NCBI RefSeq assembly: GCF_900114765.1
Contig: NZ_FOUD01000015.1
Location: 1 to 64,000, forward strand
DNA: 64,000 bases
Origin: Halopseudomonas pachastrellae
GTDB taxonomy: Bacteria; Pseudomonadota; Gammaproteobacteria; Pseudomonadales; Pseudomonadaceae
Reading direction: 5' to 3'
Below, piece after piece: positions 1-8,587 of this stretch. A program made the position numbers and the translations under genes. The notes under the pieces were generated by a model. It saw only the letters and a program-made list of their open reading frames with translations, was not told the DNA's origin and made no database searches. Within the stretch, counting starts at the first letter, position 1; each line of letters begins with the position of its first letter.

Positions 1-1466
1 GCTTCAGCCTGACTGCTGCTACCCGCCCGGACCGTGTGGCCCGCCGCGATTACGACTTTCTGAAACCCCGCCTGCAGCTGGAGGCTGACGCCACATTGCA
101 AGACGGCGCGCCGCAACCAGCGCTGGAAGACTACGACTACCCTGGCCGCTTTGCCGATCGCGAGCGCGGCAAGCAACTCAGCCGCATCCACCTGCAGCGC
201 CATCGCAGCCATCAGCTGCAAGCCAACGGCGAGAGCGACCAACCCGGCCTGCGAAGCGGGCACTTTCTGACGCTCACCGGCCACCTGCGTGATGACTGGA
301 ATGACCTCTGGCTGCTGACGAGTATCGAGCACCAAGGCAAACAGCCGCAGGTGCTGGAAGAAGCCGTAACCAGTGATACCCAAGCCAGCGATGGCTTCAC
401 CCAAGGCTACCGCAACCGCTTTATCGCCACCCCTTGGCAAGCCATCTGGCGCCCGGCCTTGGACCACCCCAAACCCCGCATCGCCGGCAGCCAAAGCGCC
501 GTGGTTACCGGGCCAGAAGGCGAAGAAATTCACTGCGACCCGCACGGCCGCGTGAAGGTACAGTTTCATTGGGACCGTGAAGGCCAGGCCGACGACACCA
601 CCAGCTGCTGGCTGCGTGTTGCCAGCGGCTGGGCCGGCGATCGCTACGGCGCCCTGGCCATTCCCAGGGTCGGCATGGAAGTGCTGGTGAGCTTTCTCGA
701 GGGTGATCCGGACCAGCCGCTGATCACCGGCTGTCTTTACCACGCCGAACACGTGCCGCCGGTTGATCTGCCTGCCCACAAAACCCGCAGCACCTTCAAA
801 AGCCTCAGTTCCCCCGGCGGCGAAGGTTATAACGAGCTGCGCATTGACGACCAGAAAGGCGCCGAGCAGATCTACGTGCACGCCCAGCGCGACTGGGACC
901 AGCGCATTGAGCACGATCAACGCCTGCACGTTGGCAATGAACGTCACGACCACATCGTCGCCAACCATTACAGCGAGCACCTGGCCGAAGTGCACCGCAC
1001 TGTCCACGCCAACCGCCTTACCGAACTCAAGGCCAATGATCATCTGACGATCGCCGAGAGCCAGCACACCCGCATCGGCCAACGCCAGCTGACCGAAGCC
1101 GGGCAGGAAATTCACCTCTCCAGCGGCCGCAAGGTCGTGATCGACGCCGGCATGGAAATCACCCTCAAGGCCGGCGGCAGCTTTATCAAAATCGACCCCA
1201 GCGGCGTCACTATCACCGGCGCCAATATCCGCCTGAACTCCGGCGGCAGCCCGGGGCAGGGCACCCCGGCTGAGCCGGGGTTGCCGGCTCTGCCGGCACA
1301 CACTGCACTGGACAGCGCAGGGGAAACCACTGGTAGAGCAGCGTCTAACCTGCCAGTTGCAGAGTCGAATCAGAAGACCGGGCTGGAGCAACTGATAGTA
1401 GACGTGTGGGGAGACCCGGCGTTCGGCGGGCAGGTACAGCTGCTGGACCCGGAGGATAAGCAATGA
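1..1466 (+). CDS. vgrG: VgrG (TssI) type VI secretion spike protein, 5'-truncated by window edge
   Basis: VgrG trimers form the tip of the type VI secretion needle and carry effectors into target cells. The frame is open from base 3 and reads FSLTAATRPDRV before the first possible start (GTG at 36). That phrase belongs inside the gp27-like N-terminal domain, so the true start lies upstream of the window. Visible parts are the end of the gp27-like region, the gp5-type OB domain (about bases 500-770, with motifs DPHGRVKVQFHWD and IPRVGMEVLVSFLEGDPDQP), then the gp5 beta-helix region (bases 850-1260) and a short Pro/Gly-rich tail. The stop overlaps the ATG of the next gene (ATGA at 1463-1466), so the downstream toxin is translationally coupled and is probably its cargo. 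No other T6SS structural genes are in view, so it may be an orphan vgrG island. Confidence 0.93.
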   Translation, partial: FSLTAATRPDRVARRDYDFLKPRLQLEADATLQDGAPQPALEDYDYPGRFADRERGKQLSRIHLQRHRSHQLQANGESDQPGLRSGHFLTLTGHLRDDWNDLWLLTSIEHQGKQPQVLEEAVTSDTQASDGFTQGYRNRFIATPWQAIWRPALDHPKPRIAGSQSAVVTGPEGEEIHCDPHGRVKVQFHWDREGQADDTTSCWLRVASGWAGDRYGALAIPRVGMEVLVSFLEGDPDQPLITGCLYHAEHVPPVDLPAHKTRSTFKSLSSPGGEGYNELRIDDQKGAEQIYVHAQRDWDQRIEHDQRLHVGNERHDHIVANHYSEHLAEVHRTVHANRLTELKANDHLTIAESQHTRIGQRQLTEAGQEIHLSSGRKVVIDAGMEITLKAGGSFIKIDPSGVTITGANIRLNSGGSPGQGTPAEPGLPALPAHTALDSAGETTGRAASNLPVAESNQKTGLEQLIVDVWGDPAFGGQVQLLDPEDKQ

Positions 1467-4036
1467 GTGAACTCAAGGACGAGTCAATCGAGCAAGGCAC
1501 GCGCAAGCGCGCCCAGTATGAAAACGCACAGCGGGCCAACCTGGCGTTGAATCTTGAGCGAGAGGATGGTGGCACCCTGCAAATTCTGGTCGAGCAGGAC
1601 ATGCGCAGCCACGAGGAAGAGCCGGAAATTCAGCAAAATACCTTCCTGGCAATCGTCCCCATGGCACGCCTGCCTGTCAGTGAGGGGGCCGACCAGGAGC
1701 CTGTTGGTGCGCTGACCAGACCGGGGCGTATCTATGTTTTTCGCAAGGGCAAGCTCTGGCGCGAGCAGGTGTGTGATGGCAGGGGGGCGCTTGCCGACGT
1801 TGATGTGAGCTACTGGCGGAGTCAGTCGGCGGTGGGCCAACCCTGCGACGACCGTGCCCCCGTAGGCAAGCCACTGGCACTCACGTTGGTGCCCGTATTG
1901 CTACAGGGGCGCTACGTCGGCGATCAGGTCGACATGGCCTACAGCGAGATGCCCTGGAGTTGGGAGTACATCAGTTGGCTCGAGGCGGACAGTAGCAGGG
2001 TCAAGGCGCGCTGCCAGAACGTAGCGCCCGCCTGGGCAGCAGCCGTGGTCGGCAAGGAACACTGGCGCCCGACTCTTGCGATGCCGGCCGTGCTGGTCGA
2101 TGCACTGGAAAGCGGCCTGCGCCCTCGAGACCTGCACCTCGAGTGCCTGCTAAGCAATCCCGACACCTTTACGCCCGCACTGCTGGAGCTTAGCCCTGAG
2201 GAGCCGCTTGTGCGCTTGTACAGCCACCAGCAGGCCCTGGCCGAACACATGTCAACACAAGGCCCGCAGCCGCTGCCGGCGTTGCCGCCTGCCAATGATG
2301 TGCTGGATGACAAAGCCCTGCGAGGCTATCCCAAACTGGTCGGCCTGTTGTTGAATGATCCGCTATTTGAGTTTCGCCATGCTGTTGAACAATCTCGTTT
2401 GGCGACCGAAACCCTGCAAACCTGCAACGCGCTGATCCCCTATCAGCCCCATGGTCGTTATGCCGAGCTGCTGCATCAGTGGGCCATGTTGGCTGATGCT
2501 CCCTTGGCCAGCTTGCGCGCGCAGGTCGACACTCAGGCACTGGACAAGTCGATGATGGAACAGGAGCGACGCATGGCCCGCGACTGCCTGCACCGGCAAC
2601 TCGATCGCACCATGTCGCTGTGCCACGACGGCCTGTCGCTAGTCTGGAACGACTGGATTTACTCCCGCGATGAACGTCTGCTTGAGCCATATAGCCTGCT
2701 GATAGAACTATTGGAGCAGCTTGGCCGCCTGCCGCACGATACCGATGCGCGTAGCACCGTAGCCGATAGCCGTCGGCTGTCGCGCTCGATAGAGCGCCTG
2801 GTAACCCACCTTGCGGAAGCCAGTCACCCGCTGACGCGCACAGCGCTTGCCGCAGGGGAGGGGGAGCTGCCGGAGCTGGCGAGCCGACTGGCTGACCTTG
2901 CTGCAAAAGCGCAGCCGGCGGACCCCGAGAATATGGGGATCAGTACCCTCGCGCTGTTTGCAGGAATGGAAAGCCAAGGCGATGCCAACTATCAGTACTC
3001 CACCCAAAACCTGGCTCTGGCAGTTGATGAGTGGCTGGCGCACCTGTCGAAAGTGATGCTGATGACGCTGCGAAAGTTGCGGGTAGCCCCCTCAACTGTG
3101 CAGGTGGAATTGCCGCGCCTGTTTACACCCACAATGGGGTTGCTGAAGTCGCTGCACTCCAAGGCAAAGTCGCTTCAGTTTCTACCCCAGGGTCAGGCAC
3201 TGGCGCAGGATATGGTGGTGCTGGGCGTTCATGGTGCGGGCCTGAGTTTTGGGCTGACACCTAGCGAGCGAGCCACCCTGACCCGAGAAAACTACCTTTA
3301 CAGTAACCTGCAGGGTCGTTCCGGCGACGTGCTCGGCACCTCCAGCGGCAAGCTTGCAAAGGCGAACCATTTTGCGAGCAAGGACCTGGGCCGCCTCATG
3401 GTGGTTGCTGCCCCGGCAAACGATCCGCTGGTGCAGGAACTCAATAGCTGGCGGGTGGGCGTCTCGAATGTTGGGAGGGCTGCGCAACTAGCCAAGTCGC
3501 CCGCGTTGCCGCTGCTGGCGACGGTGATGGCTGCGTATAACTTGCATGTGAACGTTGAGGGTGCGAGCGGGAAGGGCAGGACTACTACCGTCGCAATCTC
3601 AGCGTCTGTAGATCTTCTCTTAGCGGCCAACAATGTCGCGCTGAAAGTTCTTGAAGGTTCCAATAGCAAGTCTCCCTGGTATGTACTTTGGGAGAAGGGA
3701 CGCATCGATGTATCAAAGGTATCAGAGCGCTGGGCTGGTAATTTAAAAAGTCGTACCGGTAGCACTTGGTTAAACGCGTCTCGGATTTTAGGTGGAGGAG
3801 CCATGGCGCTCACGGCGTTGATTTTTGTTTGGGACGCCAAGCGTGCTTTTGATGCAGGAGACAAAGATGTTTCGGTGGCAAATGCTATCGCAGCAGGGGG
3901 CGGTGCGATATGGGCTTTGTATACGATCGGCGTGCTCGCAAGTCCTTGGATACTGGCAGCAGGGGTCGTGCTGCTGATCGGTGGTGCGTTAGCTGCGGCG
4001 CTGATGGCCGACTGTGCTGATACGGTATTCACCTGA
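1463..4036 (+). pseudogene. VasX-like T6SS toxin, 5' fragment interrupted by IS481 element
   Basis: This is the first 850 codons of a large effector plus seven IS-encoded codons (CADTVFT) and a TGA supplied by the left end of the insertion sequence. The N-terminal 130 residues contain a phrase (ALTRPGRIYVF, then KLW...V..G.L) that resembles the N-terminal region of VasX-type toxins. The middle is long and helical. Near the break there are three hydrophobic segments (about residues 777-795, 807-828 and 829-847), as in pore-forming effectors. The start ATG overlaps the vgrG stop. The remaining coding part lies beyond the IS at 5225-5893. As it stands the protein would lack its last 222 residues. 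A truncated product that still inserts in membranes cannot be excluded. Assignment to the VasX-like group is by motif memory and context, not a search. Confidence 0.8.
4006..4012 (+). repeat. Target-site duplication, left copy (GGCCGAC)
   Basis: GGCCGAC immediately precedes the left terminal inverted repeat and is repeated exactly at 5218-5224 immediately after the right one. A perfect 7-bp direct repeat bracketing the element marks a fairly recent transposition. Confidence 0.93.
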
Positions 4037-4038
4037 CA
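4013..4038 (+). repeat. Left terminal inverted repeat of the IS481 element
   Basis: 26 bp beginning TGTGCTGATACGG and ending TATTCACCTGACA. It pairs with the reverse complement of 5192-5217 at 21 of 26 positions. The TGA at 4034-4036 inside it stops the interrupted toxin frame. Confidence 0.93.
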
Positions 4039-4128
4039 GTTGACCACTGTCAGGGGTGGTGGTCATACGGCCTCGAACCGGGTTATGAAACGGGTACCCC
4101 TACCTGTCCGTAACCTGGAGAAGCACGC

Positions 4129-5169
4129 ATGACCACCGAGGAGAAAATAGCACGACGTAAGCTCAGCCTGCTGGACTTGGCGCAAGAGCTACGCAACGTC
4201 AGCAAGGCCTGCAAGGTGATGGGATACAGCCGCCAGCAGTTCTACGAGATCCGCAGGAATTACCAGACCTACGGGTCATCTGGCCTGCTGGATAAGCTGC
4301 CGGGCTGCAAAGGTGCGCATCCTAACCGGGTGTCGCCCGAGATTGAGCAAGCCATTCTGGACTACAGCTTACAGCGCCCTACCCATGGCCCATTACGGGT
4401 ATCGCAAGAACTGGCCCTGCGCGGCATCACGGTTAGCTCAGGCGGCGTTCGAGGCGTCTGGAGCAGGCATGACTTGCTGTCCAAGCATGACCGTTTGTTG
4501 CGACTGGAACGTGAGCAAAAGGATCGTGCGCTGGAGCTCAGCGATGAGCAGATTCGCCTGCTGGAACGCTTTAGCCCTGAGTTCCGGGAGCGGCAGATTG
4601 AGGTGCATCACACCGGCGAGTTGGTTGCGATAGACACGTTCTTTGTTGGCACGCTCAAAGGCGTCGGCAAGGTTTATCTGCAAACCGTCATCGACTGCTT
4701 CAGCCGTTTTGCTTTTGGGAGGCTGTACACGAGCAAGATGCCGGTCACTGCGGTTCATGTCTTGAATAACGATGTGCTGCCGTTCTTCGAGCAGCACGCC
4801 GTGAGGGTAGAAACCGTGCTGTCGGACAACGGCCGCGAATACTGCGGCAGGCCCGATAACCACCCCTTCGAACTGTTCCTGCAGCTCGAAGGGATCGAGC
4901 ACCGAACCACGCGTGTTCGACGTCCACAGAGCAATGGATTTGTGGAGCGACTACACCGCACGCTGCTGGATGAGCACTTCCGCGTGGCAGGGCGTACGAC
5001 GTGGTATGAGAGCGTTGAACAGATGCAGGAGGACTTCGATAAGTACCTGCACCACTACAACTACGAGCGCCCCCACCAGGGTCGAATGATGAACGGGAGA
5101 ACGCCAAGCCAAGCGTTCATCGAAGGTATTGTTGAGCAGCCAGAGCCGGCCACGGAGGACGCTGCTTAA
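4129..5169 (+). CDS. IS481-family transposase (DDE integrase core)
   Basis: A 346-residue protein that cuts and joins the ends of the surrounding element. The N-terminal 60 residues hold a helix-turn-helix (RNVSKACKVMGYSRQQFYEI), followed by a second DNA-binding stretch. The catalytic core begins near residue 160. The three acidic residues are visible in GELVAIDTFFVG (D), ETVLSDNGREYCG (D) and NGFVERLHRTLLDEHF (E). The length fits a full IS481 transposase. A single frame is used without programmed frameshifting. The start has a GGAG sequence eleven bases upstream (CTGGAGAAGCACGC then ATG). There are no internal stops, so the gene looks functional. Confidence 0.95.
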   Translation: MTTEEKIARRKLSLLDLAQELRNVSKACKVMGYSRQQFYEIRRNYQTYGSSGLLDKLPGCKGAHPNRVSPEIEQAILDYSLQRPTHGPLRVSQELALRGITVSSGGVRGVWSRHDLLSKHDRLLRLEREQKDRALELSDEQIRLLERFSPEFRERQIEVHHTGELVAIDTFFVGTLKGVGKVYLQTVIDCFSRFAFGRLYTSKMPVTAVHVLNNDVLPFFEQHAVRVETVLSDNGREYCGRPDNHPFELFLQLEGIEHRTTRVRRPQSNGFVERLHRTLLDEHFRVAGRTTWYESVEQMQEDFDKYLHHYNYERPHQGRMMNGRTPSQAFIEGIVEQPEPATEDAA

Positions 5170-5191
5170 CTCAGCCCCGGAACGGGGCCGG

Positions 5192-5217
5192 TGTCAGGTG
5201 AATACTTGATCTGTACA
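5192..5217 (-). repeat. Right terminal inverted repeat of the IS481 element
   Basis: 26 bp whose reverse complement begins TGTACAGATCAAG and ends TATTCACCTGACA, matching the left repeat with five mismatches. It is followed directly by the second copy of the GGCCGAC duplication. Confidence 0.93.
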
Positions 5218-5893
5218 GGCCGACGGTGCGATTGAGCAGGCGATTAAGCACGGCCCCTTTGGTGTTGAGCATCGTTTGTCGCATATGAACGATCCGAGAG
5301 TGGCCTATCAGCAACTGCTGGGGGCGATTGGCGAACCACAGGTGAAGATCGTTCGCTTGAGTACTTGGGTGGCGGGTGCGCCGGAACATGAAAGCCGAAA
5401 ACTGGAGCTGGCTGCGCGTGCGAGCCAGCGAGATTTACACCCCCTCGACTGGGTAGTGGAGCTGAAATCCGTTTTGCTGGGCCAGTATCCCAACGACAGC
5501 CGATTCCGATTGATGGCTTCTGAGCTGCAGTGGGTCCGAGGCCATCAGACAGGCTGGAAGCGTCTACCAGCCAGGCCGCTCTCTCATTACAAGCTAGGCG
5601 CGGTGGTTATGGATGCCAGCCGCGTTGTCTATGTCCTGCCGCATGTCGGTAGTCAGGCTTACACTGGCCTGATGCAAATGCAGTACGCCCTTAAAGTGAG
5701 AGCGCAGTTTGCGTTGGGGCGACAAGACTGCAGGCCGAATGATCCCTTTCCTGCCTTCGATGATCTGGTGCTACCGCAACCCCCTGCCCGTGACTGGGCT
5801 GTTTTTAACCCGCGACTGTTTCCCGAAGATAGTGATGTTGATGGTAGCGTCCCCTACTGGCTGATTGCGCTAAGTGAGCGTGACTCCCTATGA
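5218..5893 (+). pseudogene. VasX-like T6SS toxin, 3' fragment downstream of IS481 element
   Basis: Bases 5218-5224 are the duplicated target. From 5225 the frame reads GAIEQAIKHGPFGVEHRL and continues to the stop at 5891. Removing the IS and one duplication joins this in frame to residue 850 of the upstream fragment (ALMAD, then GAIEQ), giving a 1072-residue protein. The fragment is a soluble-looking C-terminal domain of 222 residues. A frame could start at TTG 5276 or ATG 5285, but there is no convincing ribosome site, and residues before those codons read as protein, so an independent gene is unlikely. Its TGA overlaps the ATG of the next gene (ATGA at 5890-5893), which shows the original operon layout. 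Confidence 0.9.
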
Positions 5894-7113
5894 GCCAAAT
5901 TCTGACTAATACGGTTTATGCCGCCAGTGCCTACGATTCAACCTGTATACCTGCTCAACCTCCGCACAAATGGCGCGAGGACGAGAGCCGCACTGACCTA
6001 CAGCGTACCCAGTTGAGCTGGGGCCATTACGCCGGCCTGGAACCTTGGCAGGTTGTTGATATGCAGTTGCAGGGGAAAGAGCAAACTTGGTTGGAGGGTG
6101 CAGGTGGCGGTGATATCTATTGTGACCACCAGCGTTGGCGATTCGAGAACTTCAATAAAATAATTTTGCTATTGAGTTTCTTTAAATACTTTTCTTTGTT
6201 TTTTCTTGCATGGCTATTTTGGGCGATCTCTGTCGTGGGGCCTTTGCCAGAGGCCGACCATCAAACAAAGCTCATTTCTTTCGCTATAGGTGTATTTTCT
6301 GTGCTTATGATCGGATTGAGTGCTTGGCTGTACTGGGAACGAAGCTTAAGTTCCTACTTGATTCTGGCTGGTTGTGGCCTATGCGTTAGTGTTTCGTGCG
6401 CTATAGCTGACTACTTAGTATTAGGTAAGGGCTACAGCGTTTTTGGGCCTCCTGCGATAATGTGCGCTTCCATATTTATGGGCACTATCGGATTTGACCT
6501 ATTGGTTGCTCTTTACCTGCGCCTGTTCAAATACGACGGCAGCGGTTTCAATCGTCAGACCGGGATGGTGACCGTTGCGCGTCGCTTTCGTAAGCCCTTT
6601 ATGGCGCCGTTCTATGAGTTTGATGTCACCATGGAATACCGCCCTGGCTCGCACGGCAGCGGTGGTATGGCGCTCTGGCTACACCACAGGTACACCACCT
6701 GTGAGGTGTTCTTGGGTGGCAAACTGCATCCCCTGGGGCTTTCACCAGAGGAGGCGATGGCCTTCTGGGACTGCCTGCAACGCTACATGGATATCAGTCA
6801 GCCGCTGCCGGACTTACCGGTGCTGGAGCAATTCCGCCACCTTGATCCGACTACCGCGCGGTACGACGCTCAAAGCGGCAGGCCCCCACGCCGCTGGCGT
6901 GATACCAATGCCCGCGCCTGGCAACGGCGCGGCCAGCATGAATCCATGCGCCGCAACGCAGCCTATCGTTGGCAACAACAACCCTGCATTCTGCGCGCAC
7001 GTATCGATCCGCAGTTAAGCATCGAGGCTTATTACCGCGACCAAGAAGCCCGTGGCATTCAGGCTACGCCCAAGGCAGAAGACTTTGACAATATTCATCG
7101 TGCTGGTGCGTAA
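5890..7113 (+). CDS. Probable membrane immunity protein to the VasX-like toxin, copy 1 (DUF6708-like)
   Basis: A 407-residue protein whose start overlaps the stop of the broken toxin gene, the usual effector-immunity coupling. The order is a soluble N-terminal domain (residues 1-90, with HKWREDESRT and QLSWGHYAGLEPWQVVDMQL), four hydrophobic segments between about residues 92 and 215, then a conserved soluble C-terminal domain of about 190 residues (GFNRQTGMVTVARRFRKPF, WLHHRYTTCEVFLGGKLHP, EEAMAFWDCLQRYMD). I recall this C-terminal type as DUF6708 but cannot confirm it. VasX itself is neutralised by a membrane protein, so a protective role in the inner membrane is a fair inference. The membrane block is visibly richer in A+T than its flanks. 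A paralog follows 99 bases downstream. Confidence 0.75.
   Translation: MSQILTNTVYAASAYDSTCIPAQPPHKWREDESRTDLQRTQLSWGHYAGLEPWQVVDMQLQGKEQTWLEGAGGGDIYCDHQRWRFENFNKIILLLSFFKYFSLFFLAWLFWAISVVGPLPEADHQTKLISFAIGVFSVLMIGLSAWLYWERSLSSYLILAGCGLCVSVSCAIADYLVLGKGYSVFGPPAIMCASIFMGTIGFDLLVALYLRLFKYDGSGFNRQTGMVTVARRFRKPFMAPFYEFDVTMEYRPGSHGSGGMALWLHHRYTTCEVFLGGKLHPLGLSPEEAMAFWDCLQRYMDISQPLPDLPVLEQFRHLDPTTARYDAQSGRPPRRWRDTNARAWQRRGQHESMRRNAAYRWQQQPCILRARIDPQLSIEAYYRDQEARGIQATPKAEDFDNIHRAGA
6490..7102 (+). repeat. Duplicated 3' segment of the immunity-like gene, copy 1
   Basis: This segment aligns without gaps to 7822-8434 (constant offset of 1332 bases) and is nearly identical at base level. It encodes the last membrane helix end and the whole C-terminal domain. 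The 5' ends of the two genes also align (offset 1323), but the intervening bases 6171-6489 do not match well and differ by 9 bases in length. Confidence 0.9.
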
Positions 7114-7116
7114 AGC

Positions 7117-7140
7117 CCAGCACTGAAAAGGTCGTGCTGG
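7117..7140 (+). other. Hairpin between the two immunity-like genes
   Basis: CCAGCAC at 7117-7123 pairs with GTGCTGG at 7134-7140 across a 10-base loop. Only two T residues follow, so it is a weak terminator candidate or an mRNA-stabilising hairpin. Confidence 0.35.
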
Positions 7141-7212
7141 TTAGAAACGTAAACTGCAGCTCACCGATTCAAGAAGGTTTGTACGTGGTTTCGCGTCAGC
7201 AAAGGAGCTGAA

Positions 7213-8439
7213 TTGGACAGCCTTTCAACTGGCCTTACATACGCCGACAGCGCCTATGATTCGCGCCAAATACCCCGGCAGCCTCCTCATAAATGGCAGC
7301 AAGACGAAAACCGTACCAATCTTCGCCGTACCCAGTTGAGCTGGGGGCATTACGCTGGACTTGATCCGTGGCAGGTTGTCGATATGCAGCTGCAGGGGAA
7401 GGAGCAAGCATGGTTAGAGCGCACTGGTGGTGGCGATACTTATTGTGATCATCAGCGCTGGAGATTTGAGAATTTCAATAAGATTATATTGTTGTTTATT
7501 TATTTTAAGTACTTTTTCCTCCTCGTTATTACTTGGATGTCTTGGGCATTTTCAGTGGTGGAGCTAATACCCGATGAGTCTGATGACGTTCATCAGGTGG
7601 CTGCCTTACTGATGGGGCTCGGAGTTTTTTGCCTAATTATGATGGTTGTCAGTGTCTGGCTATATTGGGAGAAAAGCTTTAAATCATACTTGGTGCACGC
7701 AATCTCGGGTCTAGGAGTAAGCGTTGTATGTGTATCTATTGCGCACTTTTGGCTTGACAAGGACGTAGAGATTTTCTGGTTTCCAGTGGCCATGGGGCTA
7801 TCCATATTTATGGCAGCCATCGGTTTTGATCTGTTGATCGCTCTTTACCTGCGCCTGTTCAAATACGACGGCAGCGGATTTAACCGTCAGACCGGGATGG
7901 TGACCGTCGCACGTCGCTTTCGTAAGCCCTTTATGGCGCCGTTCTATGAGTTTGATGTCACCATGGAATACCGTCCCGGCTCGCACGGCAGCGGTGGTAT
8001 GGCGCTCTGGCTACACCACAGGTACACCACCTGTGAGGTGTTCTTGGGCGGCAAACTGCATCCCCTGGGGCTTTCACCGGAAGAGGCGATGGCGTTCTGG
8101 GACTGTCTGCAGCGCTATATGGATACCAGTCAGCCTCTGCCGGACTTACCGGTGCTGGAGCAGTTCCGCCACCTTGATCCGACTACCGCGCGGTACGACG
8201 CTCAAAGCGGCAGGCCACCACGCCGCTGGCGTGATACCAATGCCCGCGCCTGGCAACGGCGCGGCCAGCATGAATCCATGCGCCGCAACGCAGCCTATAG
8301 TTGGCAACAACAACCCTGCATTCTGCGCGCTCGCATCGACCCTGAGTTGAGCATCGAGACCTACTACCGCGACCAAGAAGCCCGTGGCATTCAGGCTACG
8401 CCCAAGGCGGATGACTATGACAACGTTCATCGCGGCTGA
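7213..8439 (+). CDS. Probable membrane immunity protein, copy 2 (DUF6708-like paralog)
   Basis: A 408-residue tandem paralog of the preceding gene with the same plan: soluble N-terminus, four membrane segments (about residues 92-215) and a conserved C-terminal domain. The start is a TTG chosen because AAAGGAG lies at 7201-7207, five bases upstream, and because the first residues align with the other copy. Outside the membrane block the two proteins are almost identical. Inside it they share few residues and this copy is three residues longer (for example VVELIPDESDDVHQ in place of VVGPLPEADHQTK). The block is A+T-rich. It may protect against a related but different toxin. No toxin gene separates the copies. 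Confidence 0.72.
   Translation: MDSLSTGLTYADSAYDSRQIPRQPPHKWQQDENRTNLRRTQLSWGHYAGLDPWQVVDMQLQGKEQAWLERTGGGDTYCDHQRWRFENFNKIILLFIYFKYFFLLVITWMSWAFSVVELIPDESDDVHQVAALLMGLGVFCLIMMVVSVWLYWEKSFKSYLVHAISGLGVSVVCVSIAHFWLDKDVEIFWFPVAMGLSIFMAAIGFDLLIALYLRLFKYDGSGFNRQTGMVTVARRFRKPFMAPFYEFDVTMEYRPGSHGSGGMALWLHHRYTTCEVFLGGKLHPLGLSPEEAMAFWDCLQRYMDTSQPLPDLPVLEQFRHLDPTTARYDAQSGRPPRRWRDTNARAWQRRGQHESMRRNAAYSWQQQPCILRARIDPELSIETYYRDQEARGIQATPKADDYDNVHRG
7822..8434 (+). repeat. Duplicated 3' segment of the immunity-like gene, copy 2
   Basis: Direct-repeat partner of 6490-7102, near-identical and gap-free. It could support recombination that deletes or amplifies immunity genes. Confidence 0.9.
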
Positions 8440-8587
8440 GGAGGGTGTTCGTTGTCTGGTTTGCCGCTTTGCCCTCAGTTGCTGAATACCCCTTTATAGC
8501 CGCTGGCTGACCGCCATCAGCCGCCCTGTTTGTTGTGCTACCGTCGGCGGATAACAAGTCGAGGTTTCATGCAGGAGGAGTGCAGCG

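Larger units (their letters stand above)
4013..5217 (+). mobile_element. Complete IS481-family insertion sequence, 1205 bp
   Basis: The element carries one transposase gene and ends in 26-bp imperfect inverted repeats that start with TGT, as is usual in the IS481 family (21 of 26 positions match; the inner 13, TATTCACCTGACA, are identical). A perfect 7-bp duplication, GGCCGAC, flanks it. It lies in the same orientation as the toxin gene it splits and ends that reading frame within its left repeat. Just inside the left end is a 7-bp palindrome pair, CTGACAG and CTGTCAG, separated by 7 bases (4033-4053). Nothing looks broken, so the element may still be able to move. Confidence 0.95.

Noticed and set aside
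5276-5893. A separate 205-residue gene starting at TTG 5276
   Set aside because: The reading frame makes protein-like sequence back to the duplicated IS target at 5225 and joins the upstream toxin in frame; no ribosome site supports an independent start.
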